NCBI GenBank assembly: GCA_027475525.1
Contig: JAMWFC010000037.1
Coordinates: forward strand, 1,462,766 to 1,526,765
Length of the DNA stretch: 64,000 nt
Reading direction: 5' to 3'
Origin: Macrolepiota albuminosa
Taxonomy: Eukaryota; Basidiomycota; Agaricomycetes; Agaricales; Agaricaceae
Notes under the pieces: generated by a model
The model's database searches: none
Seen by the model: only the letters and a program-made list of their open reading frames with translations
Told to the model about the DNA's origin: nothing
Shown here: positions 55,402 to 64,000 of the stretch, piece after piece
Layout: the number at the start of each line of letters is the position of its first letter
How positions within the stretch are numbered: the stretch's first letter is position 1
Position numbers and translations under genes: made by a program

Positions 55402-58356
55402 ATCAAAGACCGCAGCCTGAGTTCCAGGAGGGGAGTCTGTGACTGGAAGCCAGCAGGCAGAAAATGTTCCTCAATTGCATGGATAGTCATCTGAATCAAT
55501 ATAAGAGTTGATTGAAAAAATACAAGGATTGTTACAGGGAAAAGACAAATTGAGAGTAGCTCTGAGTTTGCCACTGGCACTCATCACAATATTCAGAGGG
55601 GCAGATAAAAATGGCCCAAATAAATGCTTAGCTAGAGCAGGTGGAAATGCTGGAAAGACCCTCTCCAGGGCAAAATCAGAAGAATATTAAAAAATGATAA
55701 ATAAGCAAGCTTCAGGGATGCAAAAGTGATTTTGAGGAGAATATGATTCAGACAAGGATAAAGAATTTATACCAATATCAAACTCATGATGGAGGCCTTT
55801 TCAAACCTCTGCAAATTGGTCCAAAACCCCAGTGTCCTGCAAGACAGTTTTCCAGCAGTCAGCATGCAATAGGGTGGACACTGAGAAGACTGATTCAAGC
55901 AGAACAGATCTGGGCCCCATGCACAGAAGCTCTGCACAGAGAACAAACATGAGAATAGACACATTTTAAAAATTTATCACATTCTGAGAATCTATTGAAG
56001 GCAAAGCAGATGGAAGAGCCTGATGCAGTATTATAGCAAATAACGATGTATTTGTATACAGTAATAGATAACATTTAAACTGGAGTCAAATATTGAGAGA
56101 TGATATGACTCTAGGATGCAACACGATATTTATAGCTGTATATATAAGAATATCATAACAAAAGCATTATAATGAAATAATAGAAAAATATAAATGTATA
56201 TGATATAAGAATGATGTCATAAGTGACATCTCAAAGCTATGCATCATATTCTTCAACAGAGCCACTGGAAGTATACCATGAACACCCCTCTCTGCAAAGA
56301 AACCAGTAAAGTGCACAAGATCACATAAAAACAGGAACTGTGCTTGCAAAACAAGAGACACAGTGCCTATATGTGCAAAGCACCAAATAAGATGACTCAA
56401 ATTGGCAAATGGAACCAACTGTATGTGCAAAGCACCAAACAAGATGGCTCATAAAATGTAATTATATGTGCAAAGCGCCAATGAAGATGTCCCATAACAG
56501 TTAAAAAAGAGACCATAAAGAACAACACAGAACCAATGCAGGCTGCGCCACATCAAAAAACATCCAAAGACATCTGGAAACTCACTTCAGCAATTTAAAT
56601 CAAGACCATGAGCTCTGAAAAGTTGTAATAAAATTGAATCCATCAAAGTAATTACACACAGCTTGCTGGTGTCATTAAATGAGGCTCCTTCTGAATAGGG
56701 AGTTTCCCACCTGTAAATATCAGGCAAAGAACTTTTACAATTTAATTTGGGTACTGTCAAAGCCCTGGCGAGTGCAGAAGCCTCCCAATGAAATGTAGGT
56801 TCCAGTATCCTAAGGGTGCTATCTTTGACAAAAATCAGCACAGTGTCTTGCATATATGCATTGGCAGCTAGGAAATATACCTGCACTGGCCTCCATCTCA
56901 GCAGATGCATCAACCACTATAGTATGTCTGGTCTTGGGTCACTTTGACAGTGATTCAAGCACGACAGATATCTGGTGCACCACCAGAATTGTATGAGAGG
57001 TGGGGGACCCCGTAGGTTTGTTCTTGAGGAGTTCTACAATTGATGCTGTAGTACTTGGTATAAGTATTACTGATAGTTCTGGGGCTTTCTTGAAGTCTTA
57101 GAAAGTTTCCTCTAAGCCACACTGGTGCTTGATAATAAGGTTGATGTATTGAATGCTTTACAGAATAAGTATCCTGCAATGCAGAAGAAGGTTTTCAACA
57201 AACTTCGGCCTAAGTAGTTCACTCCCTGAGAACCATTAAGCCTTTGTCTATCAATAGACTTCCAATAAGAGATGTTCAATAAACTCTAGCCTAAGTGATT
57301 CACTCTCTGAGAATCACCAAGCCTTTGTCTATCAAATGCCTCTCTATTCTCTACTAAACTTGGGCTATTTATACTGTTTTTCTGGTGCACAGACCACTAG
57401 CTACACATGACTCTTTGTTGTAAACTTCCCAGCCTTCAAAATATATTTGATAGTCCAATTTCTCTTTTGAGAGGCCTGTTTTGGTGCCACCAGTTCCACC
57501 ATTCAACTTCTTGTTCCATCATTCTTCCGGACATCTCTAATTGCCACTTCCCCATTTGCTTGAGCTCTATTTAGCATGATCCCATTTATAGATCCTTCTT
57601 TTTCCTCTTAGCGCTTCCCTGCATTCCATGCTTCTTTTCTTTCCCCTTTCAGTTGTGTCATTGTCAGATCTGATCTTTGATCCAGATCACCACAATTTGA
57701 TTCTATTTTGTCACTTCTGCTAGCTTCTATGCTTCCCCTCCCCATTACAGTGGTTGGACTATTGTTGAGCTGATAGTTTGAGCTAGTCTCTGCCTGTTGT
57801 TCTGTACTTTTCTGTGTATTTATTGGGGTGTTTTTAGAGATATAATTTGTTGAGACTACTATCAGGAGGCTTACAGTTTTCAGCCTATAATTAAATGTTT
57901 ATTTTGACTTCTGGTGCATGGTGTGTCTCTGACTGCTGGTACAGCATCGTATCAATGCCTCAGGTAATCATCCATCAACGTCAACTTCCCTCTGCGCTCC
58001 TCCAGCAGATAGCACAGCCAAATAGACAAGCCAAAAAGAGTTCTCTTCTGAGGAAGTGGAAGTGATGGTCAAAGAGTGCACCAAAGTGTGAGGTGTGGTA
58101 GAAGTACCAGAATGCATTTTTCTAAAACTAGTAGTGTTAATGCCTGACATATTGAGGATAGTTATTGCTTAGAGCACCAGAGAAGAACCAGTGTAGATGA
58201 CACTGCAAAGATAAAAGCTACTGAATGTAAAGATATGCGGAGGCTGATGGAGGTCCCCACTTAAGATGTAAAGTCACACTAGTTGTGTAACCACAGCATG
58301 AGGTCACACAATAGAGAGTAAAGTCTTCACACAATAGAGAACAGATATAAGCTCTG
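55402..58356. other. AT-rich decayed repeat region
   Basis: Contains imperfect local repeats (for example tatgtgcaaagcaccaa near 56.35-56.47 kb, and cctaagt.gttcact units near 57.2-57.3 kb) and LTR-like promoter sequence near 57.35 kb. No frame has a recognisable domain. Confidence 0.4.
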
Positions 58357-58625
58357 ATATTGGGAAGAACTGGCTATGAGATATAGTATCACAGTTTATA
58401 TACCTGTAGCCCATCAATATATCAAACATGTTCCTAATTAATAGGGGCAATGTAAACAAATAAAAGTCCAAAAGAGCGTAATCTGGTCATGGTTGCTACA
58501 TACGCCCTCCAGGTATCAAGAGCAGAGTGAGGAATGCCTTGTAATGAGTATGTATCACGAGTAAAGAAAGTCAAAAAAAGTAAAGAATGGTATTCTCTTG
58601 GGTTCAAACAAGCAAGATCTTGATT
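58357..58625 (-). repeat. LTR-like remnant related to 25741-26006
   Basis: Begins tgatattgggaagaac and contains tacatacgccct and gggttcaaacaagcaagatc, in the same order as the remnant at 25.7-26.0 kb. On the minus strand the left edge reads CAATATCAGAGCTTAT, like the primer-binding site after a Copia LTR. Confidence 0.4.
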
Positions 58626-58718
58626 TCAAGCAAATGCAATGACATGGATTTATGGTGCCAGGTGCAGGTGAATGTAACAATAAGGGTGTCAAAGAAGATT
58701 GATGGGGGGTGCAGACAA

Positions 58719-59740
58719 TCAAGCAGATGGAGAGTCTTTGCCCATTGGTTTATTATCTTCATTGTCTCCCTCTGCATCAAGGTCCAAGGAGGAAGGGCTC
58801 TTACCTTTCCAGGAGTGGCAGCCTTTCTGGGGTTGAGATAATGAGCTACCAATAGTGAAGCCCTGGGGGTGTGCTTCCTCAAAGTGCCTCTTCTTGTTGG
58901 CCTTTTCTTCATGGCAAGATTTGACACAAGCCTGGTTTTGGATGGCCTTGCAGTCAGGCTGGAGAAGGGCATCCTTAGTCATGTCTCAGCAGGAAGTGTC
59001 AATATCACTGTTGGACTTAATGAGGCCAAAGACGTGGAACTTGTTGTAGCAAAAATCACAATAAGGGAATATCAACAGACTGGATGGGATGGCAAAGTTG
59101 TCAATGTTGTAGGAGGAAGTGGTCTCATCCCATGTAGTGAACTTGCACAGGTTGTTATCTTTGAAGATGTTATAGGCAGCTGCAAACTCAGCGTAATCTG
59201 TTGGTACATAAGTGTTGACAGTGACATTGCAACGGTGGACCTTATTGTCATAGCAAATGAATTTTTGTAGCTGTAGGGGATGTACTACAAGGTTGGGGTC
59301 AACAGATGCAAGCTGGATCAGGCCGTCAGGGCATGCAGCAAGGAGGGGGTGAGGCTTATAATGATCTTTAGGATAGATGAACATTGATGGAATGGGCTTT
59401 GGCAATGGAATGTCAGAATGAGGGAAGGAGCTGGAGGTACTAGGTGGTTTATATAGTGAAAATTTCAGGACCCCAAGAAATACCTGGGAATTATCTGAGG
59501 GGGGTTTTCTAGTCCCAGTAGTGAGTTCGGAAATGTTATTAATTTTTTGTGTCTTAAAGTAGAATTGCAATAAGTTGAGATCCCTGACCTGATCATAGGC
59601 AAGCCAGGTTTTGTTTTCAGGATGCCACAGTACTTCAAAAATTGAATCGGTCCCTGATCCAGCATGCTGAATAATCTTATCAGCAGCCCACTTGTTCTCA
59701 TGTTCAGGCTTGGTTTCTGCTACAACCTGGAAATATAAAT
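58719..59740 (-). pseudogene. Gypsy-3 chromodomain-like segment and Cys-rich tail
   Basis: Downstream of the integrase, the minus strand reads ENKWAADKIIQHAGSGTDSI and VLWHPENKTW, the pattern of a chromodomain that tethers integrase to histone marks. After it a ~280-residue extension continues (DIPLPKPIPSMFIYPKDHYK, VHRCNVTVNTYVPTDYAEFA) into a cysteine-rich tail (CDFCYNKF, CKAIQNQACVKSCHEE) interrupted by one TGA. I do not know a function for the extension. One frameshift lies near 59.6 kb. Confidence 0.6.
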
Positions 59741-59816
59741 GACCTGGAAATTATTGGTCATCATTAGGGTGGTGTATGCGCAGGAGAGAGGCGTGGTATA
59801 CATCATGTATCCTGCA

Positions 59817-60840
59817 TCACAGCATGTGGGTAGGGAATTGCACTTTGAATGAAAAGTTTCCATAATCTTTTAGAAGTAAATATGAACCCACATATTTGGG
59901 TATCATCTTATATGGCGTGCTCTTTAGGAAGGTCATGTTTTTAGTTGATACATATGCAAAGTCTCCTTGTTCAAAAGGGACTGGTTGATGCTTGCAGTTT
60001 GCAGTCCTTATTTGTTTTATCCTAGCCATTAGAATAGCATTATGCACAGCCATAGTGGCCATCTTCATATGCTGTGCAAACACACAAACTCCAGGAAACT
60101 CGTTTTTTATTGTATTTTCCCAAACCATTGTCTGAGGCATCCTTCTGTTATTTAAGAAGAACGGTGCATATCTAGTACTATCAGACCTTGCTGAATTGAT
60201 TGCAAATTCTATCGTGGGCAGTTTGGATACCCAATCCTTGTGACTCAAACTGATGCATATCCTAATTATCTAGATGATAGTTCAATTTGCACGCTCTGTA
60301 GCCTCATCTATCTCAGGATAATAGGCTGTGGACATTTTCAGCTGAGTTCCTATCAGTGAGTTCAGGTGAGTCCAGTAGCCTCATCTATCTCAGGATAATA
60401 GGCTGTGGACATTTTCAGCTGAGTTCCTATCAGTGAGTTCAGGTGAGTCCAAAAAATGCTAGTAAACCAGAAGTCTTTGATCACTAATGATGGCTTTGGG
60501 TAGCCCATAGTGTTGTATACCTCTATAAACACCAATTCAGTGATATTCCATGCTGTGTATTTAGTTTTGCTTGGTACTAAGTGAACCATACTTGTGAGTA
60601 GGTCAATTATTACAGTTATCTGATCAAAAGTTGCATTTCTATTCCTAGATTCTGGAAATGGACCAACAAAGTCAATACCAATTACTTCTCAGGGTGGGTA
60701 GGAATGGGTAATGGATTTAGCAATCTATAGGGTTGTTGATTAGATGGCTTGTTTTGGCAACAGGTCATGCATAAGTTGCAGAAAGCATATATGTCATTGC
60801 TCATTCCTTTCCACCATATGTGGTTGCTGTTGACCTAAAA
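59817..60840 (-). pseudogene. Gypsy-3 integrase
   Basis: The minus strand carries a zinc-binding segment (WKGMSNDIYAFCNLCMTCCQ), EVIGIDFVGPFPES with the first Asp, MVHLVPSKTKYTAWNITELV, FWFTSIFWTHLNSLIGTQLK, MSTAYYPEIDEAT, and after the 77-bp duplication DWVSKLPTIEFAINSARSDS and FFLNNRRMP. The second catalytic Asp position reads IKDFWF. Several stops are present. The element is cut off at ~60850 by the Copia element. Confidence 0.78.
60298..60451 (+). repeat. Exact 77-bp tandem duplication in the Gypsy-3 integrase
   Basis: Bases 60298-60374 and 60375-60451 are identical over exactly 77 bp. With one copy removed, the minus frame reads DEATERAN as expected for a Gypsy integrase; with both, it breaks to DEATGLT. 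Confidence 0.97.
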
Positions 60841-60857
60841 GGTCTCTTTCTGTGCTT

Positions 60858-61127
60858 CCAATCAATCACATGAATCAAGCCACATCATCCGTCGATGATT
60901 GACTTACAGCCTCAGTCATTTACTTCTACCTAGACTCAACACTGAGGCTGTAAGTGTATTCTTTACTGTTCTTTTCTCTTCTAACGGACTTGTATTATTG
61001 TATATAGCACTGTTATTGTGCATACATAGGTAATAATCAGTCGTTTACTTCTACCTAGACTCGACACTGAGGCTCACTATTATTGTGCATACATAGTGTG
61101 CATACATAGACATCGGTTCCGGGCTTA
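60858..61127 (+). repeat. Probable 5' LTR of the Copia element
   Basis: Approximate borders. It starts near tgtgcttccaatcaatcac and ends gggcttaca. It contains two near-copies of a cattgacttctacctagactc-like unit (tttacttctacctagactc) with short palindromes around cagcctcag/ctgaggctg. The following ggttatgggcc is a plausible primer-binding site. Confidence 0.5.
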
Positions 61128-61249
61128 CAGGTTATGGGCCTTCCTTAGACCAGACCTTTTTTGACACCTTACATTTGTGGCCGCCTCCACACTTGTTCAT
61201 ATATCAGCGTTATTATATCTTGACACTCCTCAGGAGAGCATTTTTCACG

Positions 61250-62470
61250 ATGGTTTCCTCACATAGGACCTAATGCGCAGACATTTCCAATGATGGGCCC
61301 ATCAACTACTGCACTATTGGCTGATTCACAGCATATGGATCCACGAAACACTCAATGACCACATTCTTCTGCTCAGATCCCTTACTCTTTTGATACACCA
61401 AACTTTCTTCAGAATAATTGTCCTTTTCAACATCATCAGAACACTTTTTCTTTTCAACCTGCTTTTCCAGTACCACATATACCCACCTCCTTTCATGCCC
61501 CTGCTCCACAGCATCCTTCATTTCCTCCCCCTTCAGTACATACGTATAATTCTAGTTCTTCGTTATCAACTCAACCAAATTCTGCTGTACAATCTCCAGT
61601 TCTTTCTCGTCCACCTTCTGTTCCAATTTTTCGGGCAAATTTGCCCATTTCCAATATACACCGTACATTAATCATCCCAGGGTTTTTCCAAACCCTCCAC
61701 CTCTTACTCCTATGAATGTCCCTGCTCAACCTCCTTTTCCATTGGCACCTGCTTCTGTAATTCCACCTTGAAATCATTGCCAGACCGAAATTGTATTATC
61801 TGATGCTAAACTTCCTTCACTTGCTACAGTTCCCTTACTTCGGTCGTCTGCTGAATGGGTTTCATGGCACTCCGCTGTCATAAGAATTATCACCAGTGTT
61901 GGCCTACAAGGTCACATTTGTCATATCCCAAATGTTGGGGATCTGCGAGATCCCACAAGTCCCATTGCTCTCCCCCCTCCATACGATTTTGACTCATCCC
62001 CAGAGCAAGCCGAAGTATACCATGTTTTCTGGCACAACAACGATGTTGTTGAACATGTAATTGTTGGCAAACTTTCCCAGGAAATACAAGATTCTCTCCC
62101 ACCAAAGCATGGTGGTTCATACAACTTACCTATTTGACCTGCTAGGGCTCTCCTTGCTTTTCTTCAGGAACGCTTTGGTCAATCATGGAACTTACGAAGT
62201 CCAAGGTCTTTGCTCTGGTAGCGACTCACACATCAGTTTCTGCCTATGTCCAACAATAGTGTTCAGCACTTCACCAATTGTCAGGTATGCCCTGGGATTT
62301 CACACCATGGCAACGGATCCAGAAATTTGTCGATGGCTTGCCAAATGGCGATTGTTGGTTTGTTCTCAAAGAAGAAGTTCGACAATCTTGGGAGACTGCA
62401 GGCCCAGAAGGGGCTTATGACTTCTCACTCCTGGCAACTCGCATCATGAATATGGATGCTGAACGTTGAT
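61250..62470 (+). pseudogene. Copia gag, frameshifted
   Basis: A Pro/Phe-rich opening (61.3-61.75 kb) precedes a gag domain: SAEWVSWHSAVIRIITSVGL then HICHIPNVGDLRDPTSPIAL, EVYHVFWHNNDVVEHVIVGK and LSQEIQDSLP. After SYNLP a stop and frameshifts follow; a later frame has DGLPNGDCWFVLKEEVRQSW. Ty1/Copia gag forms the particle shell. Confidence 0.65.
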
Positions 62471-62615
62471 GTCTCTCAACCATTGACCTAAACCTCAAAC
62501 GCATACACCAAACATAGCAAACACATCCCAATCCGCTCCTCCAACCAATACAACTTCTACTCCCTTAGATTCAAACACCCCCATTTGTCCTCGCATATAA
62601 TGCTCAAATTGCAAC

Positions 62616-63924
62616 ATGTACAGCCATGCCATAGATACTTGTTGGTCCAAAGGAGGGGGCATGGAAAATGCTTGTGACTCTGTTTGCTCTCATCCTCATG
62701 CAAATATTGCTGCTGAGAAGACTCAATGTTTGCCTACTCCGTTACCTTTTATTGATGAGGCTGATGAGCCTGATGTAAATCAGTCTGATGATTCTACCAA
62801 TGACATTCATTTGTCTGCTTATGTTGCTGAATCGTCTAAGTCATTAGATCCACCATTCTTTGTATTCATACAGACTCTGCCATCAGTTGTGTTGGCCTCC
62901 TTTTTGAATCGCTACAATGTGATACTTGATTCAGGATGCACCATCCATATTCTTTGTGACAAGAAGTATTTCTGGACTTATGACGAGAAAGGTGCAACTC
63001 CGGTTGGGACAGCAAATTGCAGCACTCTGTCTACAATAGCTCGTGGTGAAGCTCATTTTTGTACTCATGTCAACGGACAGCACATTGTGATCACCTTGAA
63101 GGATTGTCTTCATGCACCGGACGTTCCAATTAATCTTTTATCTGTGGGGTCAATGGTGGAAAATGACCTCAAACTTGTATTCAAAAAAGATTCTATGTTC
63201 ATATTTTTTCCAATAACCAACCCCTCTCTTCATGGATGTGCCATGATGGCAACAGTTTGCCAACGCCTCTCATTCTTATTCTATGATTTTGTCCTCCCTT
63301 TAACAGAACCACAAATACCTCATGTGTCGTTCCCAGCTGTATTCCATTCGTCCTTTCCTCAAATTGAAGTCACACCAGCATAGTGGCATGCATGACTGGG
63401 GCATCCAGGAAGAGATACAACCAAAGAGATGTTGACGAAGAACTATGCTAATGGGGTTGACTACGTTGGACAGCTTCGAGATGATCATTGCATCCCATGC
63501 ATAATGGGAAAAAGGCCGGCTTGTCTGTTTGACCATCTTCAGCATAGAGCAACCGCTGTTTGTGAACTCTTGCACATGGACTCATGTAGTCCATTTTCCG
63601 TTTTATTTTCCAATGGTCGTTCAAACTACTTCCACTCCATCCTTGATGACTACTCCAATTTTGGGAGCACGGCTTTACTTTCTATGAGAGGCCAAGCTAC
63701 TGGACATTTCAAGCAAGTCGAGGCGAATTGGGAGGTAAAATCAGGAAACAGAGTGAAGATGGTTCGTTCCGATAATGCAAAGGAGTTTGTATCTGGCGAT
63801 CTTCAAGACTACTTTATCTCACGAGAAATCACCCATCAAAATATGGCTCCATATGCGCATCAGCAAAACGGCAAAGCAGAACGTTATATTCGTACTCTTA
63901 AAGACACGGCACAGGCAATGATGG
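62616..63924 (+). pseudogene. Copia pol: protease and integrase, truncated
   Basis: Protease has NVILDSGCTIHILCD, with CTIHILCDKKYF following; LKDCLHAPDVPINLLSVGSM is the conserved linker. After two stops (TAG and TGA near 63381-63396) the zinc-binding LGHPG region, CIPCIMGK, HMDSCSPFS, DDYSNFGS, VRSDNAKEF and PYAHQQNGKAERYIRTLKDT give the complete D,D,E integrase core. The frame ends where another element begins at 63925, so RT and RNase H lie outside or are lost. Confidence 0.82.
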
Positions 63925-64000
63925 TGTCACGACCCCTCCCCTCCGGGCCCACCCCGGGACACCCCCGGAACACCATCCGGGATCCTCCCTCCGACCCCAC
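63925..64000 (+). mobile_element. Start of a GC-rich LTR or other insertion
   Basis: Composition jumps abruptly to very GC-rich sequence starting TGTCACGACCCCTCCCC, inside the Copia integrase frame. TGTCACGACCCC is a common way for basidiomycete Gypsy LTRs to begin. The window ends 76 bp later. Confidence 0.5.

Noticed and set aside
57195..57340. Repeat of about 80 bp near 57.2-57.3 kb considered as a 77-bp duplication
   Set aside because: The copies differ at many positions and the period is not 77, so it is an old natural repeat.
1..64000. CRISPR arrays, operons, toxin-antitoxin or phage-defence modules
   Set aside because: No spaced direct repeats or bacterial-type gene clusters; spliced genes and retroelements show this is eukaryotic DNA.

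Overview
The window is nuclear DNA of a filamentous basidiomycete, most likely an Agaricomycete. Introns are short (about 50-65 bp) and spliceable, there is a FunK1-family kinase, and Ty3/Gypsy, Ty1/Copia and tyrosine-recombinase (DIRS/Ngaro-like) retroelements are stacked on one another. No genus can be named from the sequence.

Layout. Bases 1-11,063 are a gene-rich host segment: the 3' end of a Ras-family GTPase ending in a CaaX box; an F-box/WD40/UIM protein of the Ufo1 type (minus); a small GPI-anchored Ser/Thr-rich protein; a CAMK-like kinase with a C-terminal KA1-like region; and a gene with only the KA1-like tail, apparently made by segmental duplication of the kinase 3' end. A ~750-bp segment starting in the last intron of that gene is tandemly duplicated. 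The second copy is interrupted by a ~9.1-kb element with terminal inverted repeats (12,379-21,511). This element holds an apparently intact D,D(34)E integrase-type transposase, a HECT-type ubiquitin ligase, and between them a captured host segment with the 5' part of GCN1 and a decayed CTK3 in divergent orientation. A FunK1 kinase gene follows (22,379-25,358).

From ~26 kb to the end the window is nested transposon DNA. A minus-strand DIRS-like element (recombinase and RNase H at 26.4-28.2 kb, 5' half at 49.2-51.4 kb) is split inside its reverse transcriptase by a 20.4-kb Gypsy element (28,734-49,174, minus). That Gypsy element carries two antisense, intron-containing accessory gene regions next to its 3' LTR, a probable solo LTR inside its 3' LTR, and in its gag a second, young but internally deleted Gypsy element (40,601-46,686, plus, 234-bp LTRs, 5-bp target duplication). 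Further right are a decayed second DIRS/Ngaro-like element, a minus-strand Gypsy element with a chromodomain-like segment, and a plus-strand Copia element cut at 63,925 by what looks like the start of another LTR.

A separate signal runs through the window: six tandem duplications of exactly 77 bp in unrelated sequences. In every case where a gene or a paired LTR allows a test, deleting one copy restores the expected structure. They look like unmerged k=77 contig overlaps from assembly rather than biology, so they mark places where contiguity should be checked.
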